A DNA stretch of 64,000 bases from Pseudoxanthomonas sp. (GCF_024710765.1 NZ_JANJUE010000107.1:1-64000), one strand, 5' to 3'. Shown: positions 17,764 to 29,400, counted from the first letter of the stretch. The notes: generated by a model from the letters alone, not told the origin. Translations and numbers: made by a program.

Positions 17764-20595
17764 TTACTCGGCGACCACGTCGTTTTCGAACTTGTTGACC
17801 AGCGCGTCGGCGACCAGCTTCAGCTGTTCCTCGACGTGCTCGGCGAAGTGGCCGGCGGCCGGCGACGGCGAGCGCGGGCGGCCCGCGTAGTGCAGGCCCT
17901 GCTTCTCGCCCAGGCAGGCGTTGAGGTGGTGGCGGATCTGGTACCACGCACCCTGGTTCTGCGGCTCTTCCTGGCACCAGACCACGTCGGTGGCCTTGCC
18001 GAAGCGCTTGAGTTCGGCCGCCAGCTGGGGGCGCGGGAACGGGTAGAGCTGCTCGATGCGGACCAGCGCGACGTCGTCCTGGCCGCGCTTCTGCTGGTCT
18101 TCCAGCAGGTCGTAGTAGACCTTGCCCGAACACAGCACCACGCGCTTGACCTTCTTCGGGTCCGCGGCATTGTCCGGAATCAGGTGCTGGAACTCGCCGT
18201 TGGCCAGTTCGTCCAGGGTCGACACGGCCAGCTTGTGGCGCAGCAACGACTTGGGCGTCATCACCACCAGCGGCTTGCGGGTGGTCATGCGCATCTGCCG
18301 GCGCAGCATGTGGTAGGCCTGGGCGGGCGTGGTCGGCACGCAGACCAGCATGTTCTCCAGGGCGCACAGCTGCAGGAAACGCTCCAGGCGCGCGGAACTG
18401 TGCTCCGGGCCCTGGCCTTCGTAGCCGTGCGGCAGCAGCAGGGTCAGTCCGCTGATGCGGCCCCACTTGGCTTCGCCGGCGGCGATGAACTGATCGATCA
18501 CCACCTGCGCGCCGTTGGCGAAGTCGCCGAACTGCGCTTCCCAGATGCACAGGGTATTGGGATCGGTCGTGGAGAAGCCGTATTCGAACGCCATCACCGC
18601 TTCCTCGCTCAACAGCGAATCGATGATGGTGGCCTGCTCCGGCGTTTCCACCAGCTGCCGCAGCGGCAGGAAATAGCTGTCGGTCTTCTGGTCGTGCAGG
18701 ATCGCGTGGCGATGGAAGAAGGTGCCGCGACCGGCATCCTGGCCGACCAGGCGCAGGCCATTGCCTTCGGCCAGCAGGGTGGCGTAGGCCAGGTTCTCGG
18801 CGAAGCCCCAGTCACCAGGCAGTTCGCCGGCGGCCATCTTGGCGCGGTCGTCGTAGATCTTGGCCACGCGCGGATGCAGGGTCACCCCGGCCGGAATCGT
18901 GTTGATGATCTTGGCCAGCGAATCCAGCGCCTTGCGCTTGACCCGGGTGTCGACCGGATCGGTGACCTTGCCGGACACGTACTTCGACCAGTCGATCGCC
19001 AGCTCGTCGCCCTTCTGCTTGGCCAGCTCGGTGGTGTACTCGCCCGAATCCAGCTTGTCGCGGTACTGGTCGACCAGCGCCTTGCCGCCCTCGGCGGGGA
19101 CCACGCCGGCGCCTTCCAGCTTGGCCGCGTACAACTCGCGGGTGGTCGGGTGCTTGCGGATGGTCTGGTACATCAGCGGCTGGGTCGCCGCCGGCTCGTC
19201 GGCCTCGTTGTGGCCGTGGCGACGATAGCAGACCAGGTCGATGACCACGTCCTTCTTGAACTGCTGGCGGAAGTCGTAGGCCAGGTTGGCGCAGAACACC
19301 ACCGCTTCCGGGTCGTCGCCGTTCACGTGCAGGACCGGCGCGCCGATCATCTTGGCCACGTCGGTGCAGTACAGGGTGGAGCGGGCGTCGTCGCGGGCGC
19401 TGGTGGTGAAGCCGATCTGGTTGTTGATGACCACGTGCAGGGTGCCGCCGACCGCGAAACCGCGCGCCTGCGACATCTGGAACAGCTCCATCACCACGCC
19501 CTGGCCGGCGAACGCGGCGTCGCCGTGCATGATGATCGGCAGCACGGCCTGGCGCGACGTATCGTTGCGGCGCTCCTGGCGGGAACGCACGCTGCCGGCC
19601 ACGACCGGATCGACGATTTCCAGGTGCGAGGGATTGAAGGCCAGCGCCAGGTGGACCGGGCCGCCCGGGGTGGCGATGTCGGCGGAGAAGCCCATGTGGT
19701 ACTTCACGTCGCCGGCGTGGGCCAGGCTGTTGTCGTGCTCGAACTTGCCTTCGAACTCGTCGAACAGCTTGCGCGGGCTCTTGCCGAGCGTGTTGACCAG
19801 CACGTTGAGGCGGCCGCGATGGGCCATGCCGACCACGATGTCCTTGACCTGGCCTTCGCCGGAGCGGCGGATCACCGTATCCAGCAACGGAATCAGCGAG
19901 TCGCCGCCTTCCAGCGAAAAGCGCTTCTGGCCGACGTACTTGGTATGCAGGTAGCGCTCGAGGCCTTCGGCCGCGGTCAGGCGTTCCAGGGTGCGCTGCT
20001 TGGCCGCCGCGTCCAGCCCGTAGTTGCCGCCGGCCGCTTCCAGGCGCTGGTACAGCCACTGGCGCTGCTCGACCTCGGGGATATGCATGAACTCGGCGCC
20101 GATCGAGCCGGTGTAGGCGGCCTTCAGGCGCCCCAGCAGGTCGCGCAGCTTCATGCGCGGCTGGCCGGCCACGTTGCCGGTGCTGAATTCGGCGTCCAGA
20201 TCCTTGTCGGACAGGTCGTGGAAGGCCAGGCCCAGGTCCGGCGGATTCATCGGCGGGCTCAGGCCCAGCGGATCCAGGTTGGCGCCGAGGTGGCCACGCG
20301 ACCGGTAGGCGGTGATCAGGCGGCCGACGTTGCGCTCGCGCTCGTCGCCACCGGCCGGGGCCGCCACGTGGCCGTTGTTCGCGGCCTGGCGCGAGGCGGC
20401 GGTAATCTGCTCGATGACCACCGAGTGCGGCACATCACCGGCCTCGCGGCCCTTGAATCCGTCGAAGTAGGCCTTCCATTTGGGACCCACGCTGTCGGGG
20501 GCGACCAGGTATTGCTCGTACAGGTCTTCGACGTAGGAGGCATTGCCTCCATTGAGTTGCGAGGATTGCGCAAACTGCTTCAGGAGATTGTCCAC
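17764..20595 (-). CDS. sucA: 2-oxoglutarate dehydrogenase E1
   Basis: The 943-residue thiamine-diphosphate enzyme decarboxylates 2-oxoglutarate in the TCA cycle. The N-terminus (LYEQYLVAPDSVGPKWKAYF) and the HMGFSADI, GDAAFAGQG and HGYEGQGPEHSSAR segments are all typical of SucA, and the ThDP-binding region after GDAAFAGQG is intact. The length agrees with the family. It is the first gene of sucA-sucB-lpd. A TATAAT box lies about 95 bases upstream on the minus strand. Confidence 0.97.
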   Translation of the reverse strand: MDNLLKQFAQSSQLNGGNASYVEDLYEQYLVAPDSVGPKWKAYFDGFKGREAGDVPHSVVIEQITAASRQAANNGHVAAPAGGDERERNVGRLITAYRSRGHLGANLDPLGLSPPMNPPDLGLAFHDLSDKDLDAEFSTGNVAGQPRMKLRDLLGRLKAAYTGSIGAEFMHIPEVEQRQWLYQRLEAAGGNYGLDAAAKQRTLERLTAAEGLERYLHTKYVGQKRFSLEGGDSLIPLLDTVIRRSGEGQVKDIVVGMAHRGRLNVLVNTLGKSPRKLFDEFEGKFEHDNSLAHAGDVKYHMGFSADIATPGGPVHLALAFNPSHLEIVDPVVAGSVRSRQERRNDTSRQAVLPIIMHGDAAFAGQGVVMELFQMSQARGFAVGGTLHVVINNQIGFTTSARDDARSTLYCTDVAKMIGAPVLHVNGDDPEAVVFCANLAYDFRQQFKKDVVIDLVCYRRHGHNEADEPAATQPLMYQTIRKHPTTRELYAAKLEGAGVVPAEGGKALVDQYRDKLDSGEYTTELAKQKGDELAIDWSKYVSGKVTDPVDTRVKRKALDSLAKIINTIPAGVTLHPRVAKIYDDRAKMAAGELPGDWGFAENLAYATLLAEGNGLRLVGQDAGRGTFFHRHAILHDQKTDSYFLPLRQLVETPEQATIIDSLLSEEAVMAFEYGFSTTDPNTLCIWEAQFGDFANGAQVVIDQFIAAGEAKWGRISGLTLLLPHGYEGQGPEHSSARLERFLQLCALENMLVCVPTTPAQAYHMLRRQMRMTTRKPLVVMTPKSLLRHKLAVSTLDELANGEFQHLIPDNAADPKKVKRVVLCSGKVYYDLLEDQQKRGQDDVALVRIEQLYPFPRPQLAAELKRFGKATDVVWCQEEPQNQGAWYQIRHHLNACLGEKQGLHYAGRPRSPSPAAGHFAEHVEEQLKLVADALVNKFENDVVAE

Positions 20596-20687
20596 GATGG
20601 CGATGAGATGCGAACTGTCGATTGATCTTGGAGGAACGGGGCCGGCGGATTCGATGTGCGCCCGCGCGGGCGGAAGACAACCCCAAA

Positions 20688-20693
20688 ATTATA
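20688..20693 (-). promoter_or_regulatory. Candidate -10 box of the suc operon
   Basis: A perfect TATAAT on the minus strand, in the context GGGTATAATTTTGGGG, would start transcription about 85 bases upstream of sucA. The -35 region is weak, which could indicate activator dependence. Confidence 0.55.
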
Positions 20694-20809
20694 CCCGCAA
20701 GGCGGGAACGGGGCATAAAGGTATTGGACTAAAGGCGCAGTCTGGTCCGCCCGGATGACAACAAAGGACACAATCCGCGCGATTCCCGCGGATTTCCGCC
20801 TTCCAGGAG

Positions 20810-21721
20810 CTACAGCCCCAGCGCGCGGTACTCCGTGCAGGGGCGGGAACGCTCCCAGACCTGCGCGAATTCATCGCGCAACTGGCGCGCGCGGCCGGCC
20901 GCATCGAGATCCGCTTCGCCGTCGAAACGATGCCCCAGCGTGCGGAAGTAGTAGCCATCGGCGTCGTTGACGGCGTAGGCCGAGGGATAGTTGCGGTCCA
21001 CCGGGTCATGCACCTCGCGGAACAGGAACACGCTGGGCAGCCGCTGGGCCAGGGGCAGCAACGGGGCAAGCCGGCGCTGCGGCGTGCCCGCATCCTGCAA
21101 CAGCACCCGGATTTCCGCCGTCCCGGCGGCACGGGTCGCCAGCCGGCGCAGGGCGTCCAGCACCTCCGGCGCGTCGAACAGGGCCGGCTCCAGGTCCCGG
21201 CTGTAGAGGCACAGGCGCCGGCGGGTGCCGTTGGCCAGGGCCTGCAAGGCGGCCCGGGCACCGGCCTGGTCCTCGATGGCGGTGGCGCCGTCCAGCCGGC
21301 GGCGCATGGCCTGGTGCTCGATGCCGGCTTCGTGGAAACGCGGGCCATACGGGACGAAACCATGACGGGCGTAGAAGTTCTCGGCGCTGACCTGGGCGTT
21401 GAGGGTCAACTCGGACCAGCGCTGCCGGCGGGCCTGGTCCAGCAGCGCGGCCAGCAGGGCGTCGCCGACGCCGCGCCCGCGCCATTCCCGCAGGACCGCC
21501 ATCCGGCCGACCCGATGCTCCGGGGTCAGGCGCCCGGTGCCGATGGGGTGGCCGGCGTCATCGCGTGCCAGCACGTGGTGGCACAGCGGGTCCAGGGCGT
21601 CGCGTTCCTCTTCCAGGGGGACATGCTGTTCCTGCACGAACACGGTTTCGCGCACCTGCAGGAGATCCTCCCGCTGGCGGGCGAATTCGACCGCTTCGAC
21701 CCGGAAGCCCGGCGGATTCAA
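20810..21721 (-). CDS. GNAT N-acetyltransferase with extra C-terminal domain
   Basis: The protein has about 303 residues. The first half is a GNAT fold: VRETVFVQEQHVP, the acetyl-CoA loop VLREWRGRGVGDALL near residue 85, and NAQVSAENFYARHGFVPYG. The second half, about 150 residues, has no motif I know and includes LCLYSRDLEPALFD; it resembles the tail of proteins annotated HPA2-like. I chose a TTG start at 21721 because it overlaps the roxA stop (TTGA) and has GGAGGA six bases upstream. The frame extends further into roxA but is not protein-like there. Its substrate is unknown. It is the last gene of the purB-VOC-bla-roxA-GNAT run. Confidence 0.82.
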   Translation of the reverse strand: MNPPGFRVEAVEFARQREDLLQVRETVFVQEQHVPLEEERDALDPLCHHVLARDDAGHPIGTGRLTPEHRVGRMAVLREWRGRGVGDALLAALLDQARRQRWSELTLNAQVSAENFYARHGFVPYGPRFHEAGIEHQAMRRRLDGATAIEDQAGARAALQALANGTRRRLCLYSRDLEPALFDAPEVLDALRRLATRAAGTAEIRVLLQDAGTPQRRLAPLLPLAQRLPSVFLFREVHDPVDRNYPSAYAVNDADGYYFRTLGHRFDGEADLDAAGRARQLRDEFAQVWERSRPCTEYRALGL

Positions 21722-22902
21722 TCCTCGTCCTCCGCCATGCCCAACTGGTAGTGGCCCTGCGCGGCCAGCGCCATCACCGCGTCGCGGCCGGCTTCCGACA
21801 GGCCAGCGTAGCCGGCCCCGTCGATGCTCTCGGCGGCGGCCAGCCAGCGCGCGTCGGCGATCGGCAGGGCGTAGTCGATGCCGGTGCAAAACAGGGTGGC
21901 CCCCTTGCCCTGGTGGACGCGTCGCCAGGCCAGGCGCGAGAACGGATGCCGGTACAGGCGGGCGCCATGTTCCAGATCCCACTCGAGTTCGATGCGCGAG
22001 CGCTGCTCGGGGGGCGGCGCGACGTCGCCCGCGGCGCGGTAGGTGGTGATGAAGCGCCCGAACCAGTCGCCGAGGCGATCCGGATCGTTCATCCGCAGTG
22101 CGTTGAGCGCTTCCACCACCCGCGTCATCGCCGCGGCGTCGATCTCGTTGGGATCGCGCTGTGGCGCCAGATCCTCGTCGTGGTAGCGCAGCCGATCATC
22201 GGCATCGGCGACCAGGGTATCGAGATAGTCGCTGATCAATTCGGCCGAGGAGGGCGCGCGCATGCCGACCGAGATGGTCAGGCAGGGATTGACCGCCACG
22301 CCATGGTGCGGGACGCCCGGCGGCAGGTACAGCATGTCGCCCGGCCCCAGCACCCAATCATGGGTAGGGGTGAATTCGCGCAGCAGCTTGAGCTCGACGT
22401 CGTCGCGGAAACCGAGCGGGGGATTCTCGCCAGCGTCGATCAGCCAGTGCCGCTCGCCCTGGGCCTGCAGCAGGAACACGTCGTATTGATCCACGTGCGC
22501 GCCGACCGAGCCGCCGGTGGCGGCGAAACTGATCATGATGTCGTCCAGCCGCCAGCGCGGCAGGAAGTCGAAATGCGCCAGCAGGCCGCGCACATCCGGA
22601 TCCCACTTGTCCACGTCCTGCACCAGCAGGGTCCAATCGTGGTGCGGCATGCCGGGGAATTCCTCTTCCTGGAACGGACCGGTGCGCAGGGTCCAGGCAT
22701 CGCGTTCGCGATCATGCATGACGATGCGCGAGAGCGCGCCTTCCTCGCAGGCCAGGCCGGCCAGATCCTCGGGCTGGATCGGCGACTGGAAGTGCCGGAA
22801 GGCATTGCGGATCAGCAGCGGCTTCTTCTGCCAGTACTCGCGCAGGAAGCGCGCGGCGGGCATGCCGAGGAAATGCTTGGCGGTGGCGTGGACTTCGATC
22901 AT
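21718..22902 (-). CDS. roxA: Ribosomal protein uL16 arginine hydroxylase (YcfD/RoxA)
   Basis: This 394-residue JmjC-type Fe(II)/2-oxoglutarate oxygenase has the metal triad His136 and Asp138 in [10 protein letters not shown] and a distal His at 199/200 in PPGVPHHG. The N-terminal region [17 protein letters not shown] is characteristic of YcfD, which hydroxylates an arginine of ribosomal protein uL16. The start at 22902 overlaps the beta-lactamase stop as ATGA. The family is about 373 residues long in E. coli, so the length fits. In E. coli the gene lies near purB too (purB-phoP-phoQ-ycfD, from memory), which makes the linkage here notable. Confidence 0.9.
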   Translation of the reverse strand: MIEVHATAKHFLGMPAARFLREYWQKKPLLIRNAFRHFQSPIQPEDLAGLACEEGALSRIVMHDRERDAWTLRTGPFQEEEFPGMPHHDWTLLVQDVDKWDPDVRGLLAHFDFLPRWRLDDIMISFAATGGSVGAHVDQYDVFLLQAQGERHWLIDAGENPPLGFRDDVELKLLREFTPTHDWVLGPGDMLYLPPGVPHHGVAVNPCLTISVGMRAPSSAELISDYLDTLVADADDRLRYHDEDLAPQRDPNEIDAAAMTRVVEALNALRMNDPDRLGDWFGRFITTYRAAGDVAPPPEQRSRIELEWDLEHGARLYRHPFSRLAWRRVHQGKGATLFCTGIDYALPIADARWLAAAESIDGAGYAGLSEAGRDAVMALAAQGHYQLGMAEDED

Positions 22903-23831
22903 GGGCGTGGGGAGCTTGCGGGAGCGGGGGCGGCCTCTTCGGCCAGGCGCTTGTCCAGGCGGGCGCGCGCGGATTGCGCGTACTCGCGGCAGGCGGCGGT
23001 GTTCACCAGCGGTTCGCTGGCCCCGGGGCCGACACGGGACCACAACCGGCTGGCGGACGGATGCGGCGTCACCAGGATGTCGCACTCCAGCGCGGCGACC
23101 CGGTCCAGGGCCTGCCGGAAAGCGGCGACATAGCCGGGGTGGGCCTGCTCGTCGCCGAAGCGGTACTGATCGTCGGAGAACGCCGAGAGGCTGTCGGCGT
23201 AGACGAACTGCCGGCAGTCGTCGCCGTCGCAGGAACGCCAGGTCCAGGATGCCGCGCCCGGCGTGTGGCCCGGGGTGGCGATGGATTGCAGCGACAGCGG
23301 GCCGACGGTGACGGTTTCCTCGTCACCGAGGGGGCGGACATTGGCGACCGGCGCGAACGGCTGGAGTTGCCCGAACTGGGGATCGTTGCGGTCATTGGTG
23401 CCGCGTCGCAGCGTGGCGGCCGCGGGTTCGCGCGCCAGCACCGGCGCGCCGGTCGCGCGTTGCAGTTCGGCCAGGCCACCGACGTGATCGAAATGCTCGT
23501 GCGAGATCACGATCGCGCGCACGTCTTCCGGCCGGAACCCCAACGTGCGCAGGTTGGCGAGCACCTGCCTGCCGCCTTCGGCGGTGCCGCCGTCGATCAG
23601 CACGTGGCCCTGCGGCGAGGTGATCAGCAGCGCGCTGATGCCGCAGGTACCGACGAACCAGGTATTGCCGTGCAGGCGCCGGGGCGCGGCGGGGTCATCC
23701 CAGCCGGGATCGGCGGGGCAGGTGGCGGCAGCGGGCGCGGACGCGTCCGCCCGGGCCTGGGCCATCGGCAAGGCGGCCAGCAGCAGGGAGGCGGCCGCCA
23801 GCAGCGGGCGGTAGCGTGGACGGTGGGTCAT
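22899..23831 (-). CDS. Subclass B3 metallo-beta-lactamase
   Basis: This 310-residue secreted protein has an N-terminal signal peptide (about residues 1-28). The metal ligands are His111, His113, Asp115 and His116 in [10 protein letters not shown], His189 in [11 protein letters not shown] and His257 in TPHPSA. This is the canonical B3 set, and [13 protein letters not shown] is also typical of the subclass. It would hydrolyse penams, cephems and carbapenems in the periplasm. It differs from the usual resistance gene context because it is embedded, with 4-base ATGA overlaps on both sides, between a VOC gene and roxA. Codon use looks like that of its neighbours, so recent acquisition is not indicated. 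Actual lactamase activity is inferred. Confidence 0.9.
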   Translation of the reverse strand: MTHRPRYRPLLAAASLLLAALPMAQARADASAPAAATCPADPGWDDPAAPRRLHGNTWFVGTCGISALLITSPQGHVLIDGGTAEGGRQVLANLRTLGFRPEDVRAIVISHEHFDHVGGLAELQRATGAPVLAREPAAATLRRGTNDRNDPQFGQLQPFAPVANVRPLGDEETVTVGPLSLQSIATPGHTPGAASWTWRSCDGDDCRQFVYADSLSAFSDDQYRFGDEQAHPGYVAAFRQALDRVAALECDILVTPHPSASRLWSRVGPGASEPLVNTAACREYAQSARARLDKRLAEEAAPAPASSPRP

Positions 23832-24226
23832 GTGGTGATCTCGTCATAGCCGCGACCACTGAACTGCAGCAGGCACCAGCCATGGCCGAACGGATCGGCC
23901 AGACGCACGATCCGGCCCCAGCGGGCTTCGCGGATGGGCGTTTCGGCGCGCAGGCCGGCCTGTGTGGCGATGGCCAGGGCCGCATCCAGGTCTTCGACCA
24001 CCACGTCCAGGTGCACGGGCGTCCAGTGGCGGTCATAGCGGCGTGGCGAATGGGGCGCGCCCTCGCTGCCGGCCGCATTGCGCAGCAGGTAGAGGGGGGC
24101 TTGTGCCCCCAGCAGTTCCACCACGTCGCCGCCCAGGCGGCGTCCGGTGGTCAGCCCGAACGCCCGCTTGTACAGGGTTTCGGCGGCTTCGAGATCCGGC
24201 ACGTCGAGGTTGATCAGCAGTTGCAT
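23828..24226 (-). CDS. VOC (glyoxalase/bleomycin-resistance) family protein
   Basis: This 132-residue protein has two beta-alpha-beta-beta-beta modules. The N-terminal module starts [23 protein letters not shown] and the second contains [21 protein letters not shown] and [13 protein letters not shown]. Family members are metal-dependent lyases, dioxygenases or drug-binding proteins. Metal ligands could be the His in PVHLDV and a Glu near the C-terminus, but the substrate cannot be told. The gene follows purB by 40 bases, and its stop overlaps the beta-lactamase start (ATGA). Confidence 0.87.
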   Translation of the reverse strand: MQLLINLDVPDLEAAETLYKRAFGLTTGRRLGGDVVELLGAQAPLYLLRNAAGSEGAPHSPRRYDRHWTPVHLDVVVEDLDAALAIATQAGLRAETPIREARWGRIVRLADPFGHGWCLLQFSGRGYDEITT

Positions 24227-24266
24227 GGGCGCGGTCCTGCGGGGCGGCGTGCGGTCTCCGGAGCGA

Positions 24267-25661
<1,395 letters not shown>

Positions 25662-25773
25662 CTAGTTTACCGCGAGACGCCCCTCGGCCGGCCTGGCGTA
25701 TGCTGGCGGCCCTCGCAAGCAGCCGGTTCCACCACCCGGCGCCAGCCGTAGACCATCCCCACAGGAGGCGCTG

Positions 25774-27216
25774 ATGAGCAGGAAAACCGCGGGCACGGCC
25801 CGCACCGAACGGACCCGGGTGGAACGGGACAGCATGGGCGAACTGCGGGTTCCCGCCGACGCACTCTGGGGCGCGCAGACCCAGCGCGCGGTCCTGAATT
25901 TCCCCATCTCCGGCCGGCCGATGCCGCGCGGCTTCATCCGCGCGCTGGGCCTGATCAAGGCCGCCGCCGCCGAGGTCAACGCCGGCCTGGGCCTGTTGCC
26001 GCAGGCCACCGCGCGCGCCATCCGCGCTGCCGCGCTGGACGTGGCCACCGGCCAGCACGACGCGCATTTCCCGATCGATATCTACCAGACCGGTTCCGGC
26101 ACCTCGTCGAACATGAATGCCAACGAGGTGATTGCCGCGCTGGCCAACCGATCCGGCAAGGCCGGGCGCAAGGGCGTGCATCCGAACGATCACGTCAACC
26201 TGGGGCAGAGCTCGAACGACGTCATCCCGACCGCCATCCGCGTATCGGCGCAGTTGGCGGTGCTGGAAGACCTGCTGCCGGCGATCAAGCACCTGCGCCG
26301 TACCATCGACCGTCGCGGCAAGGGGCTGGCGAAGGTGGTCAAGACCGGCCGCACCCACCTGATGGACGCGATGCCGCTGACCTTCGCCCAGGAATTCTCC
26401 GCCTGGTCCGCGCAACTGGCGTCCGCCGAGGAACGCATCGCCGACAGCCTGAAGCGGCTGCGCCGGCTGCCGCTGGGCGGCACCGCGATTGGTACCGGCA
26501 TCAATGCCGATCCGCGCTTCGGCGCGCGGGTGGCGAAGGCACTGTCGAAACAGACCGGAGCGCGTTTCGAGAGCGCCGGCAACAAGTTCGAGGGGCTGGC
26601 GGCGCAGGACGACGCGGTCGAACTGTCCGGCCAACTCAGCGCGCTGGCGGTGGCCCTGACCAAGATCGCCAACGACCTGCGCTGGATGAACGCCGGGCCG
26701 CTCGCGGGCCTGGGTGAAATCGAACTGCCCGCCCTGCAGCCCGGCAGTTCAATCATGCCCGGCAAGGTCAACCCGGTGATTCCCGAAGCGACGGTGATGG
26801 TCTGCGCGCAGGTGATGGGCCACCACACCGCGATCACCGTGGCCGGGCAGACCGGCAACTTCCAGCTCAACGTGACCCTGCCGCTGATCGCGGCGAACCT
26901 GCTGGATTCGATCCAGTTGTTGTCCAATGTGTCGCGCCTGCTGGCGGACACCGCCATCGAAGGCCTCAAGGTGCGCGAGGACAATGTCAGGCAGGCATTG
27001 GATCGCAATCCGATCCTGGTGACCGCGCTGAACCCGGTGATCGGCTACGAGAAGGGCGCGGCCATCGCCAAGCAGGCCTACAAGGAGAACCGCGCGGTGC
27101 TGGACGTGGCGCGCGACGTCACCGGCCTGCCGGAAAAGGTGCTCAAGCCGCTGCTGGATCCTGCGGTGCTCGCCAAGGGTGGAATCCACGGCAAGCCGGG
27201 CGGTGGAGGCGGCTGA
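25774..27216 (+). CDS. fumC: Class II fumarate hydratase
   Basis: This 480-residue protein interconverts fumarate and malate. The N-terminal module contains ERDSMGELRVPADALWGAQTQRA. The catalytic segments GRTHLMDA and GSSIMPGKVNP are intact, and QTGSGTSSNMNANEV fits the fumarase/aspartase class. Some sequence features, such as the substrate loop, could also suit aspartase, but the fumarase call is more likely. It has a short basic N-terminal extension and a GGGGG tail. A GGAGGCGGC/GCCGCCTCC hairpin surrounds the stop codon. It is divergent from purB, a paralogue in the same superfamily. Confidence 0.9.
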   Translation: MSRKTAGTARTERTRVERDSMGELRVPADALWGAQTQRAVLNFPISGRPMPRGFIRALGLIKAAAAEVNAGLGLLPQATARAIRAAALDVATGQHDAHFPIDIYQTGSGTSSNMNANEVIAALANRSGKAGRKGVHPNDHVNLGQSSNDVIPTAIRVSAQLAVLEDLLPAIKHLRRTIDRRGKGLAKVVKTGRTHLMDAMPLTFAQEFSAWSAQLASAEERIADSLKRLRRLPLGGTAIGTGINADPRFGARVAKALSKQTGARFESAGNKFEGLAAQDDAVELSGQLSALAVALTKIANDLRWMNAGPLAGLGEIELPALQPGSSIMPGKVNPVIPEATVMVCAQVMGHHTAITVAGQTGNFQLNVTLPLIAANLLDSIQLLSNVSRLLADTAIEGLKVREDNVRQALDRNPILVTALNPVIGYEKGAAIAKQAYKENRAVLDVARDVTGLPEKVLKPLLDPAVLAKGGIHGKPGGGGG

Positions 27217-27241
27217 GCCGCCTCCTGCCCGGTTTCCGGAT

Positions 27242-28084
27242 TCACTCGGCGGGAATGAACTCGGCGGCCTTCATTGCGGTGATGGCCGCCCAGTCGTGCG
27301 GTTTGCCGTCCAGGTGCGCGGCGACCAACCGGTAGCCGACTGAATAGCCGGCCCACATCGGGATGCCGGCCTGCGGATTGCCGAACATCGAACCCATCAG
27401 CACCTGCGGTGAAGTGTCGCCCAGCCTGGGGCGGAACGCGGCCAGGGTGGCCGTGTACTGCGCATCATCCAGTGCGTGGATCCAGGGCGCCGGATGCGCG
27501 CCGAACACCTGGTTGGCGTAGTAGTCGGCACGGCCCTCGAACACCAGGTAGTCGGCGAGGGTGAAGGCCGCGTCGGGGCGGAACTGTTCCTGCGCCCAGT
27601 AGCTGTGGTGCAGCTCGTGCGCCAGCACATAGGGAAGCAGCTTCACCCAGTCGGCCTGCGGATGCAGCTTGACCACGACCTTGCCGCTGCCGGTGGTCAG
27701 GGCGATGACGCCCTGCATGCGATCACGGGTGAACGCGTCATCCGGTGCGGTGAAGTCCACGCACAGGGTCAGCCGACCCTGCGGCAGATCGGTGATCACC
27801 CGGTCGTAGGTGGACTGGGCGATCCGTTCGAAGCGGGCGCGATCGAATCCTTTTTCGGCCGCTTCGCGCTGTTCGCGGGTGAGACGCGGATCCGGCGCGT
27901 AGCCACGGGCCAGATCCGCGAACTGGCCGCCGGCCGCGCAACGGGCGAACCAGGCTTCGCCAGCGGCGGCCGCGTCGGGGGCTGCCAGCATCTGGGCGTT
28001 GGTGTAGTGGAAATCGATGGGCTCGGCGGCCATCGCGAAACCGGGCAGGAGCAGGGATAGCAGCAGCGGAAGTCGGCGTTTCAT
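27242..28084 (-). CDS. Secreted putative zinc-dependent protease (HExxH)
   Basis: The 280-residue protein starts with a signal peptide (about residues 1-19, cut after AMA). A zinc-binding HELHH lies in YVLAHELHHSYWAQ at about residue 155, and a downstream Glu in VFEGRADYYANQVFG is a candidate third ligand. That arrangement resembles the DUF2268 group of putative Zn-dependent proteases. The substrate is unknown. The start at 28084 excludes an upstream frame with no protein character. It lies downstream of the serine-hydrolase gene on the same strand, 86 bases apart. Confidence 0.8.
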   Translation of the reverse strand: MKRRLPLLLSLLLPGFAMAAEPIDFHYTNAQMLAAPDAAAAGEAWFARCAAGGQFADLARGYAPDPRLTREQREAAEKGFDRARFERIAQSTYDRVITDLPQGRLTLCVDFTAPDDAFTRDRMQGVIALTTGSGKVVVKLHPQADWVKLLPYVLAHELHHSYWAQEQFRPDAAFTLADYLVFEGRADYYANQVFGAHPAPWIHALDDAQYTATLAAFRPRLGDTSPQVLMGSMFGNPQAGIPMWAGYSVGYRLVAAHLDGKPHDWAAITAMKAAEFIPAE

Positions 28085-28170
28085 CGGAGGTCCTGGCAGG
28101 GGCGGCGCGGAATGCGTCCAATGATCAAGACGCGCCGGAAGCAGGGGTGTGACCCGGCGCCCGCGTCTTC

Positions 28171-29400
28171 TCAGCGGGCGATGACCGTGGCCGGCAAGGG
28201 CCAGCGGGTGCAGGGCGGGTGGGACCGGGTGTTGGCATCCCGGGCACGCAGTTCCGGGTGGTCGTACGGCAGGTAGGCCTGCCAGTACCAGGGGAAGCAG
28301 ACCGGCCCGAGCTTGTGATCGATGAGATAGGCGAAGATGCCGTCGGCGTTGGAACTGTTGCTCATCAGCAGCAGGCAGTCGCGCCCGTCGCGCACGCACA
28401 CCGCGATGTTGCGGGTGCCGTCGTCATGGCCGCCCTTGAAGAACGCCCGTCCTTCCGGCGTCCGGTAGACGCTCCAGCCCAGGCCGTAGGCCAGTCCGAT
28501 GGCCTGGTTGTCCGGGGTGGTCTCGGTGGACAGGGTCGGGAACTGCTGCACCGAGTCGATGCGCACCTGTTCTCCGAACAATTGTCCACGCGCCGCGGCA
28601 TCCAGGCCTTCGCCGCGCGCGAGACCGGCCAGGAACGCCGCGAAATCGCGCAGGGTGGTGTCCATCGAGCCGGCGGCGCGCACCGCGCCGCGCTGCTTGT
28701 GGCCAAGCGGCTTGCCCGCCTCGTCGTAGCCCAGCGCAAGATTGGTGGCGAAGGCATCGCGCCAGGTCATTCCGCTGGACTTCATGCCGAAGCGGTCGAA
28801 AACGCGTTCCTGCATCAATGCGCCGACATCGGTGCCCAGGCCATGTTCGATGACGAACTGCAGCAGATTGATGCCTTCGCCGGAGTAAGCGAAGCGGCTG
28901 CCGGGTTCGAACTCGAACGCCAGTTTCGCGTGTTCGTCGTAACCGTGCGGGGTGAAGAAGCGGAAGTTCGGGAAGCCCGCGGTGTGTGCCAGCAGCATCC
29001 GCGCGGTCAGCTTGCGCCAGCGTTCGTCGCCGGCCAGGTCCGCGTACTTTTCATACTCCGGCAGCGGACGGGGCAGGTAGTCGGCGATCGGGCGATCCAG
29101 GTCGAGCTTGCCGTCCTGCACCAGTCCCATCACCGCGTAGGCGAACGCACCCTTGGTGAGCGAGGCCGCATACATCGTGCTGTCGGGCGTCAGCGGCAGA
29201 TCCTGTTCGACGTCGCGCAGGCCATAGGTACGCAGTTCGGTCACCTGTCCATCGTGGATGGCCGCCAGTGCAAGGCCGGTCACGCGGGCCTCGCGCATCA
29301 GCGCTTCGACTGCTGGGTCGGGAACCGCATCGGCGGTCTGCGCGGCAACGGGCGCGGCCGCGGTACACAGGCACAACAACAGCGACCACATCCCTTTCAT
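28171..29400 (-). CDS. Serine hydrolase of the beta-lactamase/PBP (class C-like) family
   Basis: The 409-residue secreted protein has a signal peptide (about residues 1-20). The nucleophile motif SLTK lies in MYAASLTKGAF near residue 80, a Tyr-containing motif YSGEGINLL near 180, and an HDDGTR triad near 330 stands in for KTG. These features match the serine beta-lactamase-like family (Pfam Beta-lactamase), which includes esterases and D-amino-acid peptidases. A true AmpC role is not implied. It lies 69 bases downstream of the DUF2884-like lipoprotein gene, with a GC-rich hairpin in the spacer. Confidence 0.88.
   Translation of the reverse strand: MKGMWSLLLCLCTAAAPVAAQTADAVPDPAVEALMREARVTGLALAAIHDGQVTELRTYGLRDVEQDLPLTPDSTMYAASLTKGAFAYAVMGLVQDGKLDLDRPIADYLPRPLPEYEKYADLAGDERWRKLTARMLLAHTAGFPNFRFFTPHGYDEHAKLAFEFEPGSRFAYSGEGINLLQFVIEHGLGTDVGALMQERVFDRFGMKSSGMTWRDAFATNLALGYDEAGKPLGHKQRGAVRAAGSMDTTLRDFAAFLAGLARGEGLDAAARGQLFGEQVRIDSVQQFPTLSTETTPDNQAIGLAYGLGWSVYRTPEGRAFFKGGHDDGTRNIAVCVRDGRDCLLLMSNSSNADGIFAYLIDHKLGPVCFPWYWQAYLPYDHPELRARDANTRSHPPCTRWPLPATVIAR

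Noticed and set aside
16513-20625. A 1370-codon plus-strand frame opposite sucA and sucB
   Set aside because: It crosses two real genes and their spacer in antisense with low-complexity composition.
23828-24226. The VOC protein as a bleomycin-resistance determinant
   Set aside because: The VOC fold alone does not show drug binding; the family is too diverse.
27205-27225. Hairpin around the fumC stop as a terminator
   Set aside because: The stem GGAGGCGGC/GCCGCCTCC is perfect, but no T-tract follows and it includes the stop codon.
28171-29400. The serine hydrolase as an AmpC beta-lactamase
   Set aside because: The YxN and KTG motifs are altered (YSG, HDDG), which fits the esterase/peptidase-like members and not true class C enzymes.
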